Origin: Hybos culiciformis
Lineage: Eukaryota; Arthropoda; Insecta; Diptera; Hybotidae
Direction of reading: 5' to 3'
Length of the DNA: 64,000 bases
Assembly: GCA_964007475.1 (NCBI GenBank)
Contig: OZ023274.1
Span: 99,829,322-99,893,321, forward strand
The translations under genes were made by a program, and so were the position numbers. The notes below the pieces were generated by a model, which saw only the letters and a program-made list of their open reading frames with translations, was not told the origin of the DNA and did not search any database. Below, piece after piece: positions 1-15,013 of this stretch. Position 1 is the stretch's first letter; each line of letters begins with the position of its first letter.

Positions 1-3000
1 AATTCAATTAATCATTCAGCTGATAATTTATTAAAAATTTCTAATGAAAAATTATTAACAGAAAGTAAATCAACGGAATCAATTACAACTCAAAATTTAT
101 TAATAGAAAATAGTAAAAAAAAATCAACAAATACTGCTATTACTACTGCTGCATCTGCAACTACTGCTGTCAATCATTCAAATAAACATAGATCATTTCG
201 TATATTTTCTCCAAATGTTCAAAGAATTATTTCACATTCAAATACGATTGTAGACAATAATGCAATTCATAGTTGTATCAATGAAACGCTAATTAATAAT
301 TGTAATAGTAATAATAATAATAATATTAGTATTCACAATAATAATAGTAGTAATAGCAATAATAATAGTTGTAATATTAGTAACGGTATTAAATTAGCAA
401 CTAAACGTAATCGTGTTAAACTATCTTATATTCCTTTGTCGAAAAATACATGTAAATTAACACAAGCTGGTAACGAATTAGTTGAAACATTTGACACATC
501 AAGTTGTGAATCAATAATTAGTTGTACAAAGAAATCAGATCAAACATTGGACTTAGATAAAACACCAACAAATTTAAAGCCAAATAATTTTGATTTTGAA
601 ATAAATAATGATTTAATAGATCAACAACTTTTATCGTCGCCAAGATTAGCTTCTGACAAAGTGAAAATTTTGAATACCTCAGTAGTTAGTGGAACAACCG
701 ACCTAAATGAGAATTTGAAAATAGTTGATATGAAGAAATTTTTTGAGAAACAAGACAAAGAGATAACACCACAAATCAAATCATCGGTAAAAGAAATACA
801 AATTTCAAAAAATAAAGATCTACTTATACCAGCCGCACAAAAACAAAAAATCTTGGATAAAGGAGAAAACCGTAAAACAGCAACGACAGAAACACAAATT
901 CAGCAAACAACAACGAAACAAATAGTACAAACTAAACAACAAGATACTCCAATAAAACATACTTTACCGGAATTATTATCGCCACAATTACAAAGAGCAT
1001 CGATAAAAAATTCGACTAACCAACAAAAGTTACCTTTATTAACATATGCCAGAGTTAGAATGCTCAATAATAGCAGCAGTCCAATAAGAACAGTAAATGG
1101 TACTAATCAAACGACGCAAAGTCTTGATTCAAGTTCAGAAAATTTAGATAAATTGACCGATATCAAATGCTGTTCACCAAGACCAAATCGTAAATTAAAT
1201 TCAGCTATACCAGATTTAATAAAAATAAAACATCGTCCATTATCATCGTGCTCAACATCGTCAAGTTCATCATCAGGTTCTGATCTTAATAATGGAAAAG
1301 CTGTTACCACCTCATATTTAGCAAGTGTTGAAAGTTTGGCTGATCAAAGTGAAAATGAATCGCTGGAGCACAATAATAGTTTGACCGTTTTTGAAAGATC
1401 TTGTTTAGAAATTATAGATTCTGAAAGAAGTTATGTTGAAGATTTGCGTCAAATTATAAAAGGGTAGGTTTTTATTGTATATTCACTTGTTATTTACAAT
1501 CAAACGTATATATTATATGTTGTCCTACAACCTACAACATAAGAAGTTATATAGCATCAATACAGTGAGAGCTCCAACTTGTTCATTGTCAATTTAATTT
1601 AAGCCATGATTGTTTCTATACCAAACCTCACTAAATTGAAATTTTAATATATATAAGTATTATTTGAAACTCAAACAAAAATCAATTATCAATTTAATAA
1701 ATATCTCTATTCTCTACCTCTATATATATCTCTATTACCAGCTCTTTGATTTTCTATTGCAGTTTTTGTTTAAAAATGCTAAAATGAATGATGGCGTCGA
1801 TATTCCTATTTTATATTTATCAATGCGTTTATTAAGTTTCAAAGTTATTTTTAATTTAGCATAACATTACTGACATTCCAGCCTTTTTTAATGCAAATTT
1901 TTATTTTCTATATATAATACTCTCATTTTAAATAGCCAAAGACGTGATTCAAGTTTTGTATTTTAATAATATTTAATTTTAATTGCCTTTGGTCATTACA
2001 TGAATATTTTATAAACTTTTTTTTTTAACTTTATAATTGCAGATATTTGGAAGATTGGAAAGAACGTGCTTGCTTAAAAATTGATGAAATAAAAATATTA
2101 TTTAGTAATATACAAGAAATTTATGAATTCAATGCAATTTTATTAAAACAATTAATTAATTCTGGAATGGATCCAGTTAAAATATCTAAATGTTTTATTG
2201 ATCTCAAAGATAAATTTCAAGTTTATACAACTTATTGGTAAGTTAAATGTTCTGATCAGTTAAAAAAAATTAATTAAATTATATAATAATATATCAGCTT
2301 CTTACAAATAAATTGGTAATTAAATAAGTGTATGTAGACGAACTAGGATAGTACTTTTTATGCAGAATATTGCTAAAGTTTTTTTAAATGGAATGCTGCA
2401 CTGTTAACATTTGATTTCAAGATAAGTTACAGAGGGTGCTTCCAGCAAAAGGCCCTTTTCGCTTCCCGTTTATCCAAAACATTTTATTTCTTACAGTATA
2501 TAATTCTGGTCCAGTAATCTTTGCCATTGCCCTTTAAAAAATTAATTCACCTTTAATTGAGTACCAGAACTTGTTGGAAGCAAAAATTTTCTACAATAAA
2601 ATATGTTACACGGCAATATTTTATTCGATTACTTAATTTCGTTGAATGGTACAATCGAGAGAGCTCCGTACTACTAAATCCTGATGAATAAAAATTAAGG
2701 ATAACGTGTGTTTTCCATTCCAAATTAGTTCTCTTAGATACCCAGGCCGGCCGTCTAATCTAACGTAATGAAAAATATTTTAGTGACAGACAAAATATAT
2801 AATTAGTGTAGTGCTTGAGCTTAGTTATAAATTATGGCAAAATTTCATTATAGTAGTATAAGTAGCAGGGATATGAAATGATAAATCTGTTCTTGTTATA
2901 TATTGAAATAAATTTAACCATAAAGCATTTTTAATCTTTGACAATAGAAACTTAAATCCTAGAAGGAACTTGACACGCACATATTACTAAATGTAATTTA

Positions 3001-6000
3001 ATGAAAATTACCCAACTAGCAGATTATTCTTGTAGATAGTTACTAGAATACATATAAGCTTTCTACTAAAAGGATCGAATTCTCTTATACAGCTAAATTG
3101 GTAGTTGGGTAAGTATTAAAGTCAGTCCAACATAGCAATATAATGTACCTACATTTAAAAATACTTACTTGAATAATTTTAACGAAATGAAAAAGATTTT
3201 AATAAATTGATTAAATTCTTGTAAATATAACTTTTTTAGCACCAGCTATCCTGATGCAATTTCGTTGTTAACAACATTACTACAAGCATCACATACGAAT
3301 GCATTATTAACATCGACACAAAAAATGTTACAACATACATTACCACTTGGATCTTATCTATTAAAACCAGTTCAACGAATTTTGAAATATCATCTACTTT
3401 TGGACGTAAGTTTAAATAAAATTTAAAAATAAATAAAATAATATTTATCTAGAACTATATCATTTGTTTTTGTCAATTTTTCACATTTCGAAATGACAAA
3501 ATAGTTAAGAAAAATTCAATTTAAAATTTAATAATTTAATGCATAATTTAACTTGTGGTTCAAAACCGATTATTGTTGGAATAAGTACCAATAATTTATG
3601 TTTTTACTAATAGTATTTTTTTATCAAAAACATCATATAATATTATATAACTAAAAAAATTAGTCATTGATTATAGAAAATAAGAATTTGATACGCTACT
3701 TTATAATAAAAAACCTAAAAATATTGTCCAAACGTCAACAAAAATTAAAATTTTTATTTGTGCAGAATTTACGAAAACATTGTGATATCGTCGAAGCATT
3801 TAAGGCATATGAAATAATGCGTGAAGTAGCCAGAAATATTGATCAGGTTAAAAAAAAATTGGAACAACAAAGTCGTGTCAAGGAATTATCTGGCATTTTG
3901 GACGGCTGGTTAGGACCAGGTAAAAGATTTTTTTTTTATATTTTAATCTTCAAACATTTAAGTAAGATAATTAATTCTTTGGAATAATCCTAAATCACTT
4001 TTTATTTTCTTAGAACTTACTGTGCTTGGTGAACTACGTTTGGAGGGTCTTCTAATGGAGAATAATAAGCCACGAATGGTATTTTTATTTGAAACAATGT
4101 TAATTATAACAAAACCAAAAGAAGATCAACGATTACAGTTTAAATCATATATTTATGTAAGTTAATTAACGTGCGATACATTAGTTGGTTTCAATTATGT
4201 TATTTACATACTATTAAGAAGTATAATGCGGTATATGTAGAAGAAATTAATTAACTAAAAACAACTTATGTCAAATAATTAAAACAAAAGTGTTCAAGTC
4301 CAATATCTCTCCTAATATTTACATTTTGATTTAATTTTATTTATTAAATTTAACTTCATAAAAATATTTTTTGGTTTTCAATGAAAAAGTCGTTCATAAC
4401 AAAATATAACTACTAACAGCCCACATAATGTACGTTCATAATATTTAATTATTTTCATTTAGAAAAACTAATTTAACATATTTCTCTTTTTTAATTTTTA
4501 GCGAAATAATCTTATGCTTCGTGAACATTTACCTGGCGAACCTACTAGTTTTAATGTCATTCCATATGATGAACCACGAAATCAAATAAAATTATGTGCC
4601 AAAAATCGTGACCAAAAACGTATGTGGGCACAAAACATAAAAGGAGTTATTCTCGAGCAATTTAATATACCAAACAGGGCTAAAGAACTTGTTTACAAAT
4701 TAGGCGACGAAGAAGGTAAGATTAAACTATGCAAATGAAAATACTTAAAAAGTTAAGTAAATATTTAAGAGATTTGCAAATATCTTTTATGTAAATTTTT
4801 GTTTACTCCTTGTACATAATGGTGTTGTATCTAATTAACGTTAAACAAAAAAAAAATCGCTCTACATAAAATCTGATTTTTATGTATAAAGTAGAGTTTT
4901 GAGCAAAGAACAAATAGATCTCTGAATCTATTTTGTTCAACATTTCAGAAATCGCGCATCCATGCAGTAAAGTACCAAATTAAGAACATAGTTGTGTATG
5001 GAAAAGCATCTAGAAGAATTAAAAATCAAATTAGATCATGTTTTTATGACACCCAGAAGAATAGTAAAAAAATAATAAGAAACAAAATTTTTTTTTCGGT
5101 TCTCTTAGAATTCGAGTTTGAGATCACTGTCTTAGATCACTTGAGACCTTGAGTGAAAAATGAGAAATTCACAAACATTATTAACCTAAACCTACTATAT
5201 AAGTGTTTGAAGAGTGATAGTTAATAGTGAAAATGAACAATATTTCATATAGTGTGTTACATTATTTTTCACAATTTTAATAAAATGTTTGCTAACTTAT
5301 TCTAAATAATATTTATTTTTATTTCTTTTCTTTTATTCCTAATTAGTGTAAAAATGTTAAAATGTCTATAAAATAGCTATTATAAAATGGTCATGGGCTC
5401 TAAAAATATAATGTTATATTCACATATTCAAAATAAAAAATAAAATTAGATTATAATTAAACTATTATAATAATCGTGAAACTAATAAGGGAGGTAAAAT
5501 ATATTTACCAATTTTTTTTAAAGAAAAAGTAGATTAAGTTCACACGTTACTACACTCGTTTGTTGTATAATTAAAATTATGTTTTTAAAACTCTAGAATG
5601 TGTTGCACTGTAAATACAAATTCATTACTCATGACAAAGAAAAAAATATCCTAAGACAAGACCATTTTACACTCTAAATATTTACTATACATTTTCATTA
5701 AAATATTCCCAGTGTTTGAGTGTATTTTAATTTTATAATTATTAGTTTTTTAAGTAGTTACACAAATAATTCGTTTTTGTGCACTTGACACTTGAGTATG
5801 AGTACTAATTTGAATTCAAGATCTATTCAGTATTGATTTTTTTTTTATTCAAACAATTTATCAAGATATATGATTGAACTTTAACTCCGTTAAGTTTTTG
5901 AGTTTTGCCCAACTTTTCTTTACATATTTATTAATTAAATCTAAATGTTCCATTACAAATATTTCAATATTAAATTACATACATTTTTTTTTAAGGTAAA

Positions 6001-8052
6001 CAAAATTTAACTAAGGTAAATGGGTCCGAGATCGATTTTCGGTTCTCTTGTGAATTCGAATTGTACTCTGTAAAGTATTCTTTCTTAATGCACTATGTTT
6101 TTGGATTATTATTTTTGTTCAATATCTTCTTGTATTAAAAATTCCCATAAAATATATATTTTTTTAATTTTATTTTAGAACGGGCGCCAGATAAAAACAT
6201 TTGGAAATGGGGACTAAATTCATCATCCACCCCAACTTACTTAGAACGACGGAATCAATATAGGCGTAGCGAAATGAGGAATAGAACAAAAAATAAACGT
6301 AAGACAGTATCGAATTCTACTTCTTTTGAAGGATTCAGCATGAAAACACAATCAGATTCGCATAGAGTGCTAACCAGAAAACATAGTGTAGATGATAACA
6401 TGATGACTTCTTTGAAAGATGTTTATGAAAATTCTGATCAAAAAAATTCGGTCGATAAAAATTCAAATATTTCTTCGGAAACTCCCAATAAAACTGCTAA
6501 AGAACGTAGTAAATCTGTGCCAAGAATGTCAAGACAAGAAAGTGATGAGGATATTGGTAATCACAAGATCGTTTCATCGAACTCAAAACCAGAAGTGGAG
6601 ATAAAAATGTACAATACAAAAACAATTCCTAAAAGAATTGCAAATCTGAAGAAAAATCGAGCCAAAAAACAAGAGACAGCCAAATTTTATATGACTTTAG
6701 ATGAAATGCAAAGTACTATATTAAAGATAACAGAATCCACAGAAAATTTAAAGCAAGAGTCTTGTAATGAAGCTGAAACGGAGTCCTTGAATGAAATAGT
6801 TTCAGAAAATTTAAAAAAAGATGCAGAAATCATTTCAGCTTTAATAAAAGAATCAAAGGAATTTGATAAAATTTTGAAAAAGTCCCCAAAGAAAAAAAAA
6901 TCCTTGGATAACGGCAGGTTGATTTCTACTCAAGTAGATATCAATAAAACTGCTGTATGTGCTCCCCCGCCACCACCTTCTACATCTCCACCACCTTTAG
7001 ATGAATCCGTCACTAGTAAAGCTCTAAAAGAGGAACCAATTTATGAGTCTCTTCTCCGAAATGTTCATGTTCCTTATAAATATTCTCCGATTTTGAATCG
7101 TTCAAAATCACAGCAATATTATAGAAATAGCAAAGAAAAAATCCCAAAGCCACCACGGCCAGAATCTGATTATGTAACTTTAGTATATAGTGAATCAGGA
7201 GATCTTCAATGTATCGGAAACACTTTGGTAACAAAAACACAATTTGGAGATTTACTTCGAAATAGTGATTCTAAAATTAATTATGAATTAAAATCCAATC
7301 ATTCATTGTATTCAATAGAACGGGAACAAAAAAATCACCAGAAACCATTTCTGCATAGGTTCATTAGCATGAAAACAGAAAATGTATCTACTTCAGAGAA
7401 TTCTCTATTACCAAAAATTAAAAATAGCATTGAAAATTTGGCGTTTGGTAAAAACTCTAATAAGCCACCAGAAAGGCGGGTTTCTGACGTTTCCGAGATG
7501 TGTCGACAAAGTATCATTCATCGACAGGGAAGTGAAGCGGTAGGTGAACGAATGGCTCATGCTGATTATGCAGATCCTAAAACATTATTTACTTGCTCTG
7601 CAAACAGTTCAGCAATTTCATTGCAAAGAGACTCAGTATTTTCTTTGACATCATCAAGTGACAGTATTAAAAATGAAAAATTTCAAAATTTTCAGAATTC
7701 AAATTTCAATTATGAGGATAGCGTTGAAAGTTTGTTAGAAAATGATTTTAGAGATTCAGCAGTATACAGTGATGACAACGAAAAACGTCAAGATATTCAT
7801 GAATTTTTTGATACAATTAAACGACCAAGCAGTCCACCTCCACCTCCCCCAATAACACAAATAAGTTGTAAGGACCCAACTGAAATATTTTCTCTAGACG
7901 TAACACATAAACCAAGTTTATTACCCAAACCATTGCTGATAAGGCGAAATTCAAATTATTCAGTAGGTCAAGATGAATCACCCAAAAATTTAGAAAAATT
8001 AAATACCCGTAGTTGGGTCCTTCAGCAAATTGAAAACTTCAATAAAGACTAA
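1..8052 (+). CDS. PLEKHG-type RhoGEF (DH-PH), 5' end off window
   Basis: Guanine nucleotide exchange factor of the Dbl family, expected to activate Rho-type GTPases at membranes or cytoskeleton. Exons: <1-1463, 2043-2237, 3240-3405, 3766-3919, 4014-4156, 4502-4715, 6179-8052; all junctions are GT-AG and keep frame, giving 1402 visible residues. The frame is open back to base 1, so the start lies outside the window. The first exon encodes a low-complexity Ser/Asn-rich leader, including Asn runs at about 291-368. The DH domain starts near 1387 (VFERSCLEIIDSERSYVEDL) and runs through exon 4, with the typical LLKPVQRILKYHLLL helix in exon 3. The PH domain spans exons 5-6, from ELTVLGELRLEG to RMWAQNIKGV. 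The last exon encodes a long disordered tail with proline clusters (PPPPPPSTSPPP, SSPPPPPPP). Domain order matches PLEKHG1-3 rather than other Dbl proteins; the exact paralogue is an inference. Candidate polyadenylation signal AATAAA at 8386. Confidence 0.9.
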
Positions 8053-10006
8053 GTCAATCAATTACAATTTTAAAAATCAGTTTTTCATTAATGTTATGAA
8101 AACCATATGGAAGACGTACAATGTAAGATACTTGAAATTATTATTATAATCCTCACAATTCATTTTTTTTTTTGACTAAATATTAAAACAGTTTCCGTCG
8201 ACAAAGAAATATCGATAAGCGTCCATTATTCAAAAAATGTTAATGAAATAATTTTTAAAGAACAATAGCAATTATTTTTGTTACTCATTAAAACATTACT
8301 TATTAGTAAATTATTTCATTATTCTATATTCTATTAATGCCATGTCGATTAAAATTTCTTAAGTAAATAAGAAAAAATGGTTAAAAATAAAATATTTCAT
8401 AATTTCATATTTCTATGTAGTAACATTATAAAATAAAAAAATTAAATAAATCCATACTCAACAAGAATTTTTTTTTACTTGAAAATCAAGATGCAACAAA
8501 AATTAATTATTTTATGAAAAAAAATATTTTATAAATAATAAGTATTTAATTAAAAAAAAAAAAGAAGTAAAAGAACTTTTTGAATTCGCATAATATAAAA
8601 TTATGGACATAAAATACATAATAGAATAGTGTTTAAATAAAAATAGATAAATTATTAGCGTTCAGAACGTTTTAATCTTTGTGTCATAATTAAGTATCAA
8701 TCATACATAAATATGAAAAATTATATTAGTGTACATTAGGTGTGAAAATCTGCTAGGGAAGCTACATTAAAAGCTTATTATATATAGATTAAATTTGCAA
8801 ATAAAATTATACTTATATGTATAATATATAATATAAAGCCATATTGCAATCTAGTTGATATATCTTTGGTGTTATCGTACATTTTTAGAATGTTTTTTTA
8901 GAAATATTTATTAAAATGAATGTTAAATTAAGCCAAAACTATAAAAACATAAATTTAGAAAATCATGTTAAATTTTATTTTCATTAATAATTCTTAATAG
9001 ATTTTATAATAATTGTATTTTAAAGATATTCTTTCTGATATATAAAAATATTAAAAATCTGTTTTGATGTCAAATCGATAAGATAAAATTTAAAACCTAT
9101 CCGCTTCATTAATTAAAAGATATTATCATCAATTTATTTTTAATTTTATTCTATTTTAGGTTGAAATGAATTTCTGATACAAATTTTTTATTTTTTTTTT
9201 AAGAATTTTGATTCATATACATATTACTTAATAATTTTAGTTATACTATATAATTTTAGAAATTTTTAATTTATGAAACTGTTTTAAAAGAATGTTAGAA
9301 TAATTAAGAGAATTTATAAATTAATTGACTGTTATTTAAAATAATTAATAAATTATATAAGTGGATTATTGTGTGTTTATTACTTGTTATCAATTTTATA
9401 TCAATAAATAATTGAAAAAATATCACTTAAATATGATATAAACTTTTCTTTAATTTTGACCAACGATTTTTTTTATGATGAATAACGTACAATATGGTAA
9501 GCTTAAGTGAAATTAATCATGCCTTAAATAAAAAATTGTTGCTGTTTAAACGAAAGTATTTTCTTCTTGATCTTATTAAAATTTGACTTAAAATTGAAAT
9601 TAGATTTTTAAAAATTTTATGATGGGAATTATATCAGTAATTTATATTATTTTATAATTTAAGCTCTAAAGAAAATTTACTTGCTGAAATATAATTTTTC
9701 TAATATTATTCTATCTAAAAAAAAAAAAAATCCAATAAACTCTAAAATATCCTTAAAAAATATACTTATTGATTTTAAGTAGTAATTTAATAAAATTTTT
9801 ATTCATGTGACTATTGCACACCAAATAACTTTGTTATAATTTTATGATTGGTAATTTTATGATTACCGGTATTTAATAAATAAATTGACAAATTCGTCTA
9901 TTAATAAATCCGTTTTCTTTAATTTAATTAATTGTTGAGTCCTTTTAATATTAAATAAGATTTTGTTTAATTTTTTTTTCTTTACTCTTTAATCAGATTA
10001 ATTTTT
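8053..10006. other. Convergent intergenic / 3' UTR stretch
   Basis: Very AT-rich sequence between the ends of the RhoGEF gene and DHX36, which face each other. It probably holds both 3' UTRs: AATAAA at 8386 on plus and its complement TTTATT near 9798 for the minus gene. I see no ORF, RNA gene or structured repeat worth calling. Confidence 0.6.
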
Positions 10007-13000
10007 TTAATAATTGAACAGCAGAATTAATCCTTCGATTAAATTCTTGTCTGCTGAATCTTTTGTATTTGAAATAACAGTTGGATGAAGAGCTAATTTT
10101 TGTAATAAAGCTTCAAATCGGTTTCTTAATTTAATTATTACATTTTTAGTATTATTATCACATTGAAAAGTATATCGGTCCGATACAGTTATATAAACTT
10201 TACTATTTGTCTGACTAAAATCAATATTAATTCGATCTGCAAAAATAATCAAAGCAACTGGATGTACAACAGATGAGTCATATAAATAAAGTTCTGCAGT
10301 TTTTTGTAAATTAAAATATACCAAATATTTCGTTTTGAAGGAAATTTCATTTGAATTCACAGAGCCTGGATGGAATGCAACTTTTTGGTCATCATCCAAA
10401 ATTTCTATTTTTTGAATCGCCCTAACTTTGTTTCCAACTTGACGTGATCTCCTTATCCATGCCACATTGGGAAACAAGCCGCCTGCAATAACTGCTTTTA
10501 ATAATTTTTCATTTTTTGAATTTATATTTAGATCCTCATGTCGTGGATTCGAATTATTAATAAAATTTCCCATGTATAGTAATTCAGACAATTGAAATTT
10601 CATTTTTTCTACTAAATGTATTGTCGATGATGATAGAAAATTATCATAGCAAAATTTACGATCCGAATTTTGTCGTTGTGCCCAATAAAATTTATCAAAA
10701 ACGTTGGCAATCATAAGGTGATCAGAGTTGGTAGAATTGGATAACTTTTTTTTACAACAATCAATTTCCTTTTCCTTTCCAGGCACAAGATAGAATGGAT
10801 CTTTGTGAGACAAAGTTGCGCATATAGAAGCGATTGGATTTACACAATTAAAAATTGCAGAAATTAGAAGCATTTTTCCAATTTGTGGGTCGACTGGAAT
10901 TTTAGCCAGATGAAGTCCTAAAAATATTTTTGATGTATTAACAAAATATTCTATTAAATTTTGTAAAAAAGGAGAAAATTGTATATTTAATTAAACTTAC
11001 CAAGGGGTGTAAGTTTCTCATTTTCGTCAAGTGCATGAATTCGCTTTAATAACAAAATCCCATTGTCAATAGCTTTTTCTTGAGGTGGACTTATCATTTT
11101 TGAAAAAAAATCTTTACAATCATGAATTTTTAACATTTTCAAATTTAAAACCACAGGTTCTAAGCGACTTCGTTGGATTTCTGGTAACGGATATTCCTGA
11201 AATGTGTATTCTCTTGCTCTTGTATATAAATTGTAACAAATTCCAGGTTGGCATCGACCAGCTCGACCTTTACGCTGTTTAAAATGTGCCATTGTAACGA
11301 ATTTTTCTTCTAAAGTTTGATAATTTCTTTCCAAATTGTAATCGTTCATTTTAACTTTACCCGAATTTATAACGTAAACTACGTCGTCAATAGTTATAGA
11401 GGTTTCAGCTATATTTGTGGCTGAAAAAGAATATAATTTTAAACTTACTATAATTGTGTTGTGAAATTCAACTATAGGTTTTTTGTAAATTTAACTATCG
11501 GTATTTTTTTTTTATCTCAAGTATTTCCTTTTCTACCTCTCCAAAATTTCGTTAAAATAAATTAAATAAACATTGGTAAACGAATTCTTGGTATTTAATC
11601 AAAATATTTTTAGACTACATACAGAATTTTCAGGAATTATAATGTGTTTGTGACGTATGTTTATATAAACATACTATTGAAAAACTATTTGTGACGTATT
11701 TTTATATAAACTAGCTATTTCGAACGTACTTTTCTAGCTCTAGCGTTGGATCCCAAATTTCGATCGTCCTTGTCTCTTAAGGAAATAATCCATCTAAATT
11801 TATATTTTAATTTTATCAAAATCTTACCTAAAATAATTTTTCTTGTGCCTGCAGAAGGTCGTTGAAATACTTCTTTTTGATCTAATGTAGGCATCATTGA
11901 ATGCAACATATAAAGAGCATATTTTCGCACCTGGTAACTTCTTGAATGTTTGATAGCATCACCAACTTTTGAAATTTTATCAAATCCAGGCAGGAAAACT
12001 AATATAGCTCCGTCAGGCTTACTTTCCGATATATGAAATATTAAATCAAGTAGTAACTCCAAGTTAAAATCTTCGGAATTAGGATTTTGTATAGCTTCAA
12101 TAACTCTTGATGAATATGATCCAACCAAAGATCTGGCATATGGATTTATGAATGCTTCAAATGCACTTTGTTGTCTTTCGAGATCTTTGAAACGTTTCAA
12201 ATATTTGAAATGTTTTTTCTGATGTTTTTTACCAGAGACATTTTTTAGGAGTACACAATTTTTATTATTTAAATAATTAGTTTCTGCTAAGATGTCTTCT
12301 AAATATTTAACTTCTACATCAAATAATGTGCCTTTAATTTGAATGATTGAGCATTCATTAAAATGTTTAGCAAAATCTTCAATTCCAAATGTTGCACTCA
12401 TCATTATAATTTTTATTTTTTTATTGTATTGAGTGACAATTTTTAATAAACTTATAAGTAAATCAGATTCAATATTACGTTCATGAATTTCATCCAAGAT
12501 TATGTGTGAGACACTTGGAAGCATTGGATCACCTGAAAAATATTAAATCTTATATTAAAAACAGTAAATAAATCAAAAACTGTAAAATACCAGTTGGTGA
12601 CAAAAAAAAATCACTAAAATTGTTAAGACTTTTTTGTCAAACATTTTTTTTTTTTTTATATTCACTATTATTTAAATTTCGTACTCACTTTCCATCCGCT
12701 TTAAGAGTATGCCTGCTGTGCAAAATAAAATTGAAGCCTTCGATCTTGGTAGAGTACCTTCCAAACGAATTTGATATCCTACTGAATTACCTAAAAATTC
12801 TTTTCTCTCGTGTGCAACACGTTCTGCTACAGTAATCGCAGAAATTCGTCTTGGTTGGGTACAAATTATGTGACAATCATAAGGGTTTTCCTGTGAATTT
12901 AATATTATTTGAGGAATTTGAGTTGTCTTTCCACATCCAGTATCCCCACTGATAAGAACGAAACGAGATCGATTTAATTCTGCTAAAATCTCTTCTTTGT

Positions 13001-13949
13001 GTTTATATACCGGTAATTTCAGTTGCTCATCTGAAGCTGGTTTTATGATTGAATCAAATGTATTTGTTTTCTTCAAAGTTGATTGAGATTCCAAATCCTT
13101 ACATTTATGTAATTCTTCTAAATCAAATTCAGTTTGAAGATCAGTAGTTTTCAATTGATTGCTTTTCTCATCATTAACAGAATCAGCGATAATTATTTCA
13201 TTTTCAGATTCCATATTTAACTCTTCATCTAAGCAAATTGAATTAATTTCAAGAAATTCTTCGAAAGATGTGCTTAAGATTTCTTTGAAATAATTTTCAA
13301 AGTCTGTTTCAATTTTTTTATCAAATACTTCAGTCTGAGATGAAAGCTTTTCTTCAATTTGATTTATCAGCGTTTCTGGTAAAGTTATGTCTGAAGAATA
13401 TAAACAAGCTTGTTACAAATTTAAATAAATATTAAAACAGATGGAATAGATTTTTCAGAAACCTTCGTTGGTTTTTCTAATTTCAAATGAAATTCATTAA
13501 AATTTTATATAAATTTAACACAAAAACTTAAAACTTAACTTTTTTTTTTAATTTAAATAACTTAAGATTTAAAAAGAGTGATATATGTAGTGTTTTAAAT
13601 TTATATAAAATTTTAGGTAATTTACATTACATATACATTACCTGGGCCCAAATGATTAAAAGTTTTGCATTCCTGCTGGGCTGATGCAATTTTACTATTT
13701 TCTCCTGCAGACATAGGTTTTTTTTCTCTCTTCAAATTCCGATAAAACATTCCTAATAAATTAAAAGTAAAAAATTTATAGAAAATTAAAAATTTTAATT
13801 TCAATGAAATTACAAAATTTGTTAATAGGTAGGTATAGGTAGGAATACATAACTAGGTACTTACCAATTTCTTTTCCCCGTAAATTAGAAGGATGTCGGT
13901 TTCGTCTGTCTTGAAAATTACGCCAACCATTATCCATGTCTTGGTCCAT
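10007..13949 (-). CDS. DHX36: ATP-dependent DEAH-box helicase DHX36 (RHAU), G-quadruplex resolvase
   Basis: Unwinds parallel G-quadruplex DNA and RNA by 3'-5' translocation; nuclear and cytoplasmic. Exons on minus: 13949-13865, 13752-13642, 13390-12689, 12532-11828, 11420-11001, 10917-10007, all GT-AG and in frame, giving 977 residues (human about 1,000). The RHAU-specific motif that binds the quadruplex face is seen at residues 18-40 ([14 protein letters not shown]) and is split by intron 1; it is what separates this protein from other DEAH helicases. Core motifs: Walker [10 protein letters not shown] at 214-222, DEIH 313-316, SAT 345-347, [18 protein letters not shown] from 535 across the exon 4/5 junction, QRKGRAGR 583-590. 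Helicase-associated and OB-fold regions follow in the last exon. The start Met at 13949 is the first before the motif. Exon 3 encodes an acidic insert before the helicase core. The fly orthologue is CG9323/Rhau. Confidence 0.95.
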
Positions 13950-15013
13950 TTTGTTTTTCTTAATTAACAATTTATTATAGGTACCTATGTAGATGTAGAG
14001 TGGGTTGCGAAATAAGGTCGCGACACTTAAAATATCGATCTTATTTCTCAGCGCCGTTGTAGAAGTAGGTAGGTAGGTATAGAAAAACCTTATGGTAGAT
14101 TGCAATTTCCCTGTTCAAACAAAATATTATAAATAACTATAGAGGATTCAGAATCTTATCATACAAGATAGATAGGTAGGTAGGTATATAGATATATTAG
14201 AGGCAGTTAAAGGAATCGGACCAGCGATGATTACAGCTGGAAAAATTTCAGAAGGCGAAAAATAGGAAATCCTGAACTTTTTTCGAAACGAAAACTTTTT
14301 GACTGAAAATTTTATCAATTACCTTCGGACCTGGGAGGGCTAAGTGCAAGTGCAAGGTTAAGTGCTAGTGCATACACCACTAAATTTTATCACTTTTTCT
14401 TGATGCCGTTATAATTAAATTTGTTTTGATTTCAATTAGACTGGACCTGGAGTGGGTGGAGGTGGAGTGGATTGAAAACTGGAAAGGAAAAAATTATTTA
14501 AATTGTCCAATACCAAATTTTATGTTCGTCGACGTCCACCACTTAAATATTCTTAATAAAATTTTATTATTTAAGATTATTAATTATTTAAAATATTATT
14601 ACAAAAAATATTTAAATAATATTTTTTAATTTAAATTTAATTTTTAAATTTACTTTAGTGAAAATTACCTTCCTTTTCCTTTTTTATTTTCTCTTGACTC
14701 TTGTTTTGTAAGTTTTTACTTTTTAGTTTTGTTTTGTTTTTTCTTCTAGTAGTTTGAAAAAAAAACTCAAAATAAAAAACAGCTGGCTGCGGACCACATT
14801 AACTCATTTCAATAGTTTGTAGAATCAACACCAACATAAAAATAAAGCCATGAAGATAAAACATTCTGGAGATTTTAAATTAAATTTTATTTTGAAAGGG
14901 TCTGAAACTTTTGTAATAATATACCAAGCTTAGCTAAAAGCCTTAAATACCTTATAAGTCTGAAATGTCTAGTATATTTCGAATATTATCAATTAATCTT
15001 TATAACAAATTAA
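13950..15013. other. DHX36 upstream region with TAGG microsatellites
   Basis: Region between the divergent starts of DHX36 (minus) and S2P (plus). It has short TAGG/TACC runs (about 13830-13860, 14068-14082, 14170-14186). A TATCGAT heptamer at 14033-14039, 84 bases upstream of the DHX36 Met, resembles the DRE core-promoter motif of insect housekeeping genes; assigning it is inference. From about 14210 to 15013 I see no coding signal. Confidence 0.4.

Noticed and set aside
436..438. TTG at 436 as the start of the RhoGEF reading frame
   Set aside because: The same frame is open back to base 1 without a stop, so the exon simply continues off the left edge.
5090..6075. Direct repeat of TTCGGTTCTCTT...GAATTCGA (about 5097 and 6039) in the last RhoGEF intron
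   Set aside because: Only about 25 imperfect bases, with no inverted ends or flanking duplication to define an element.
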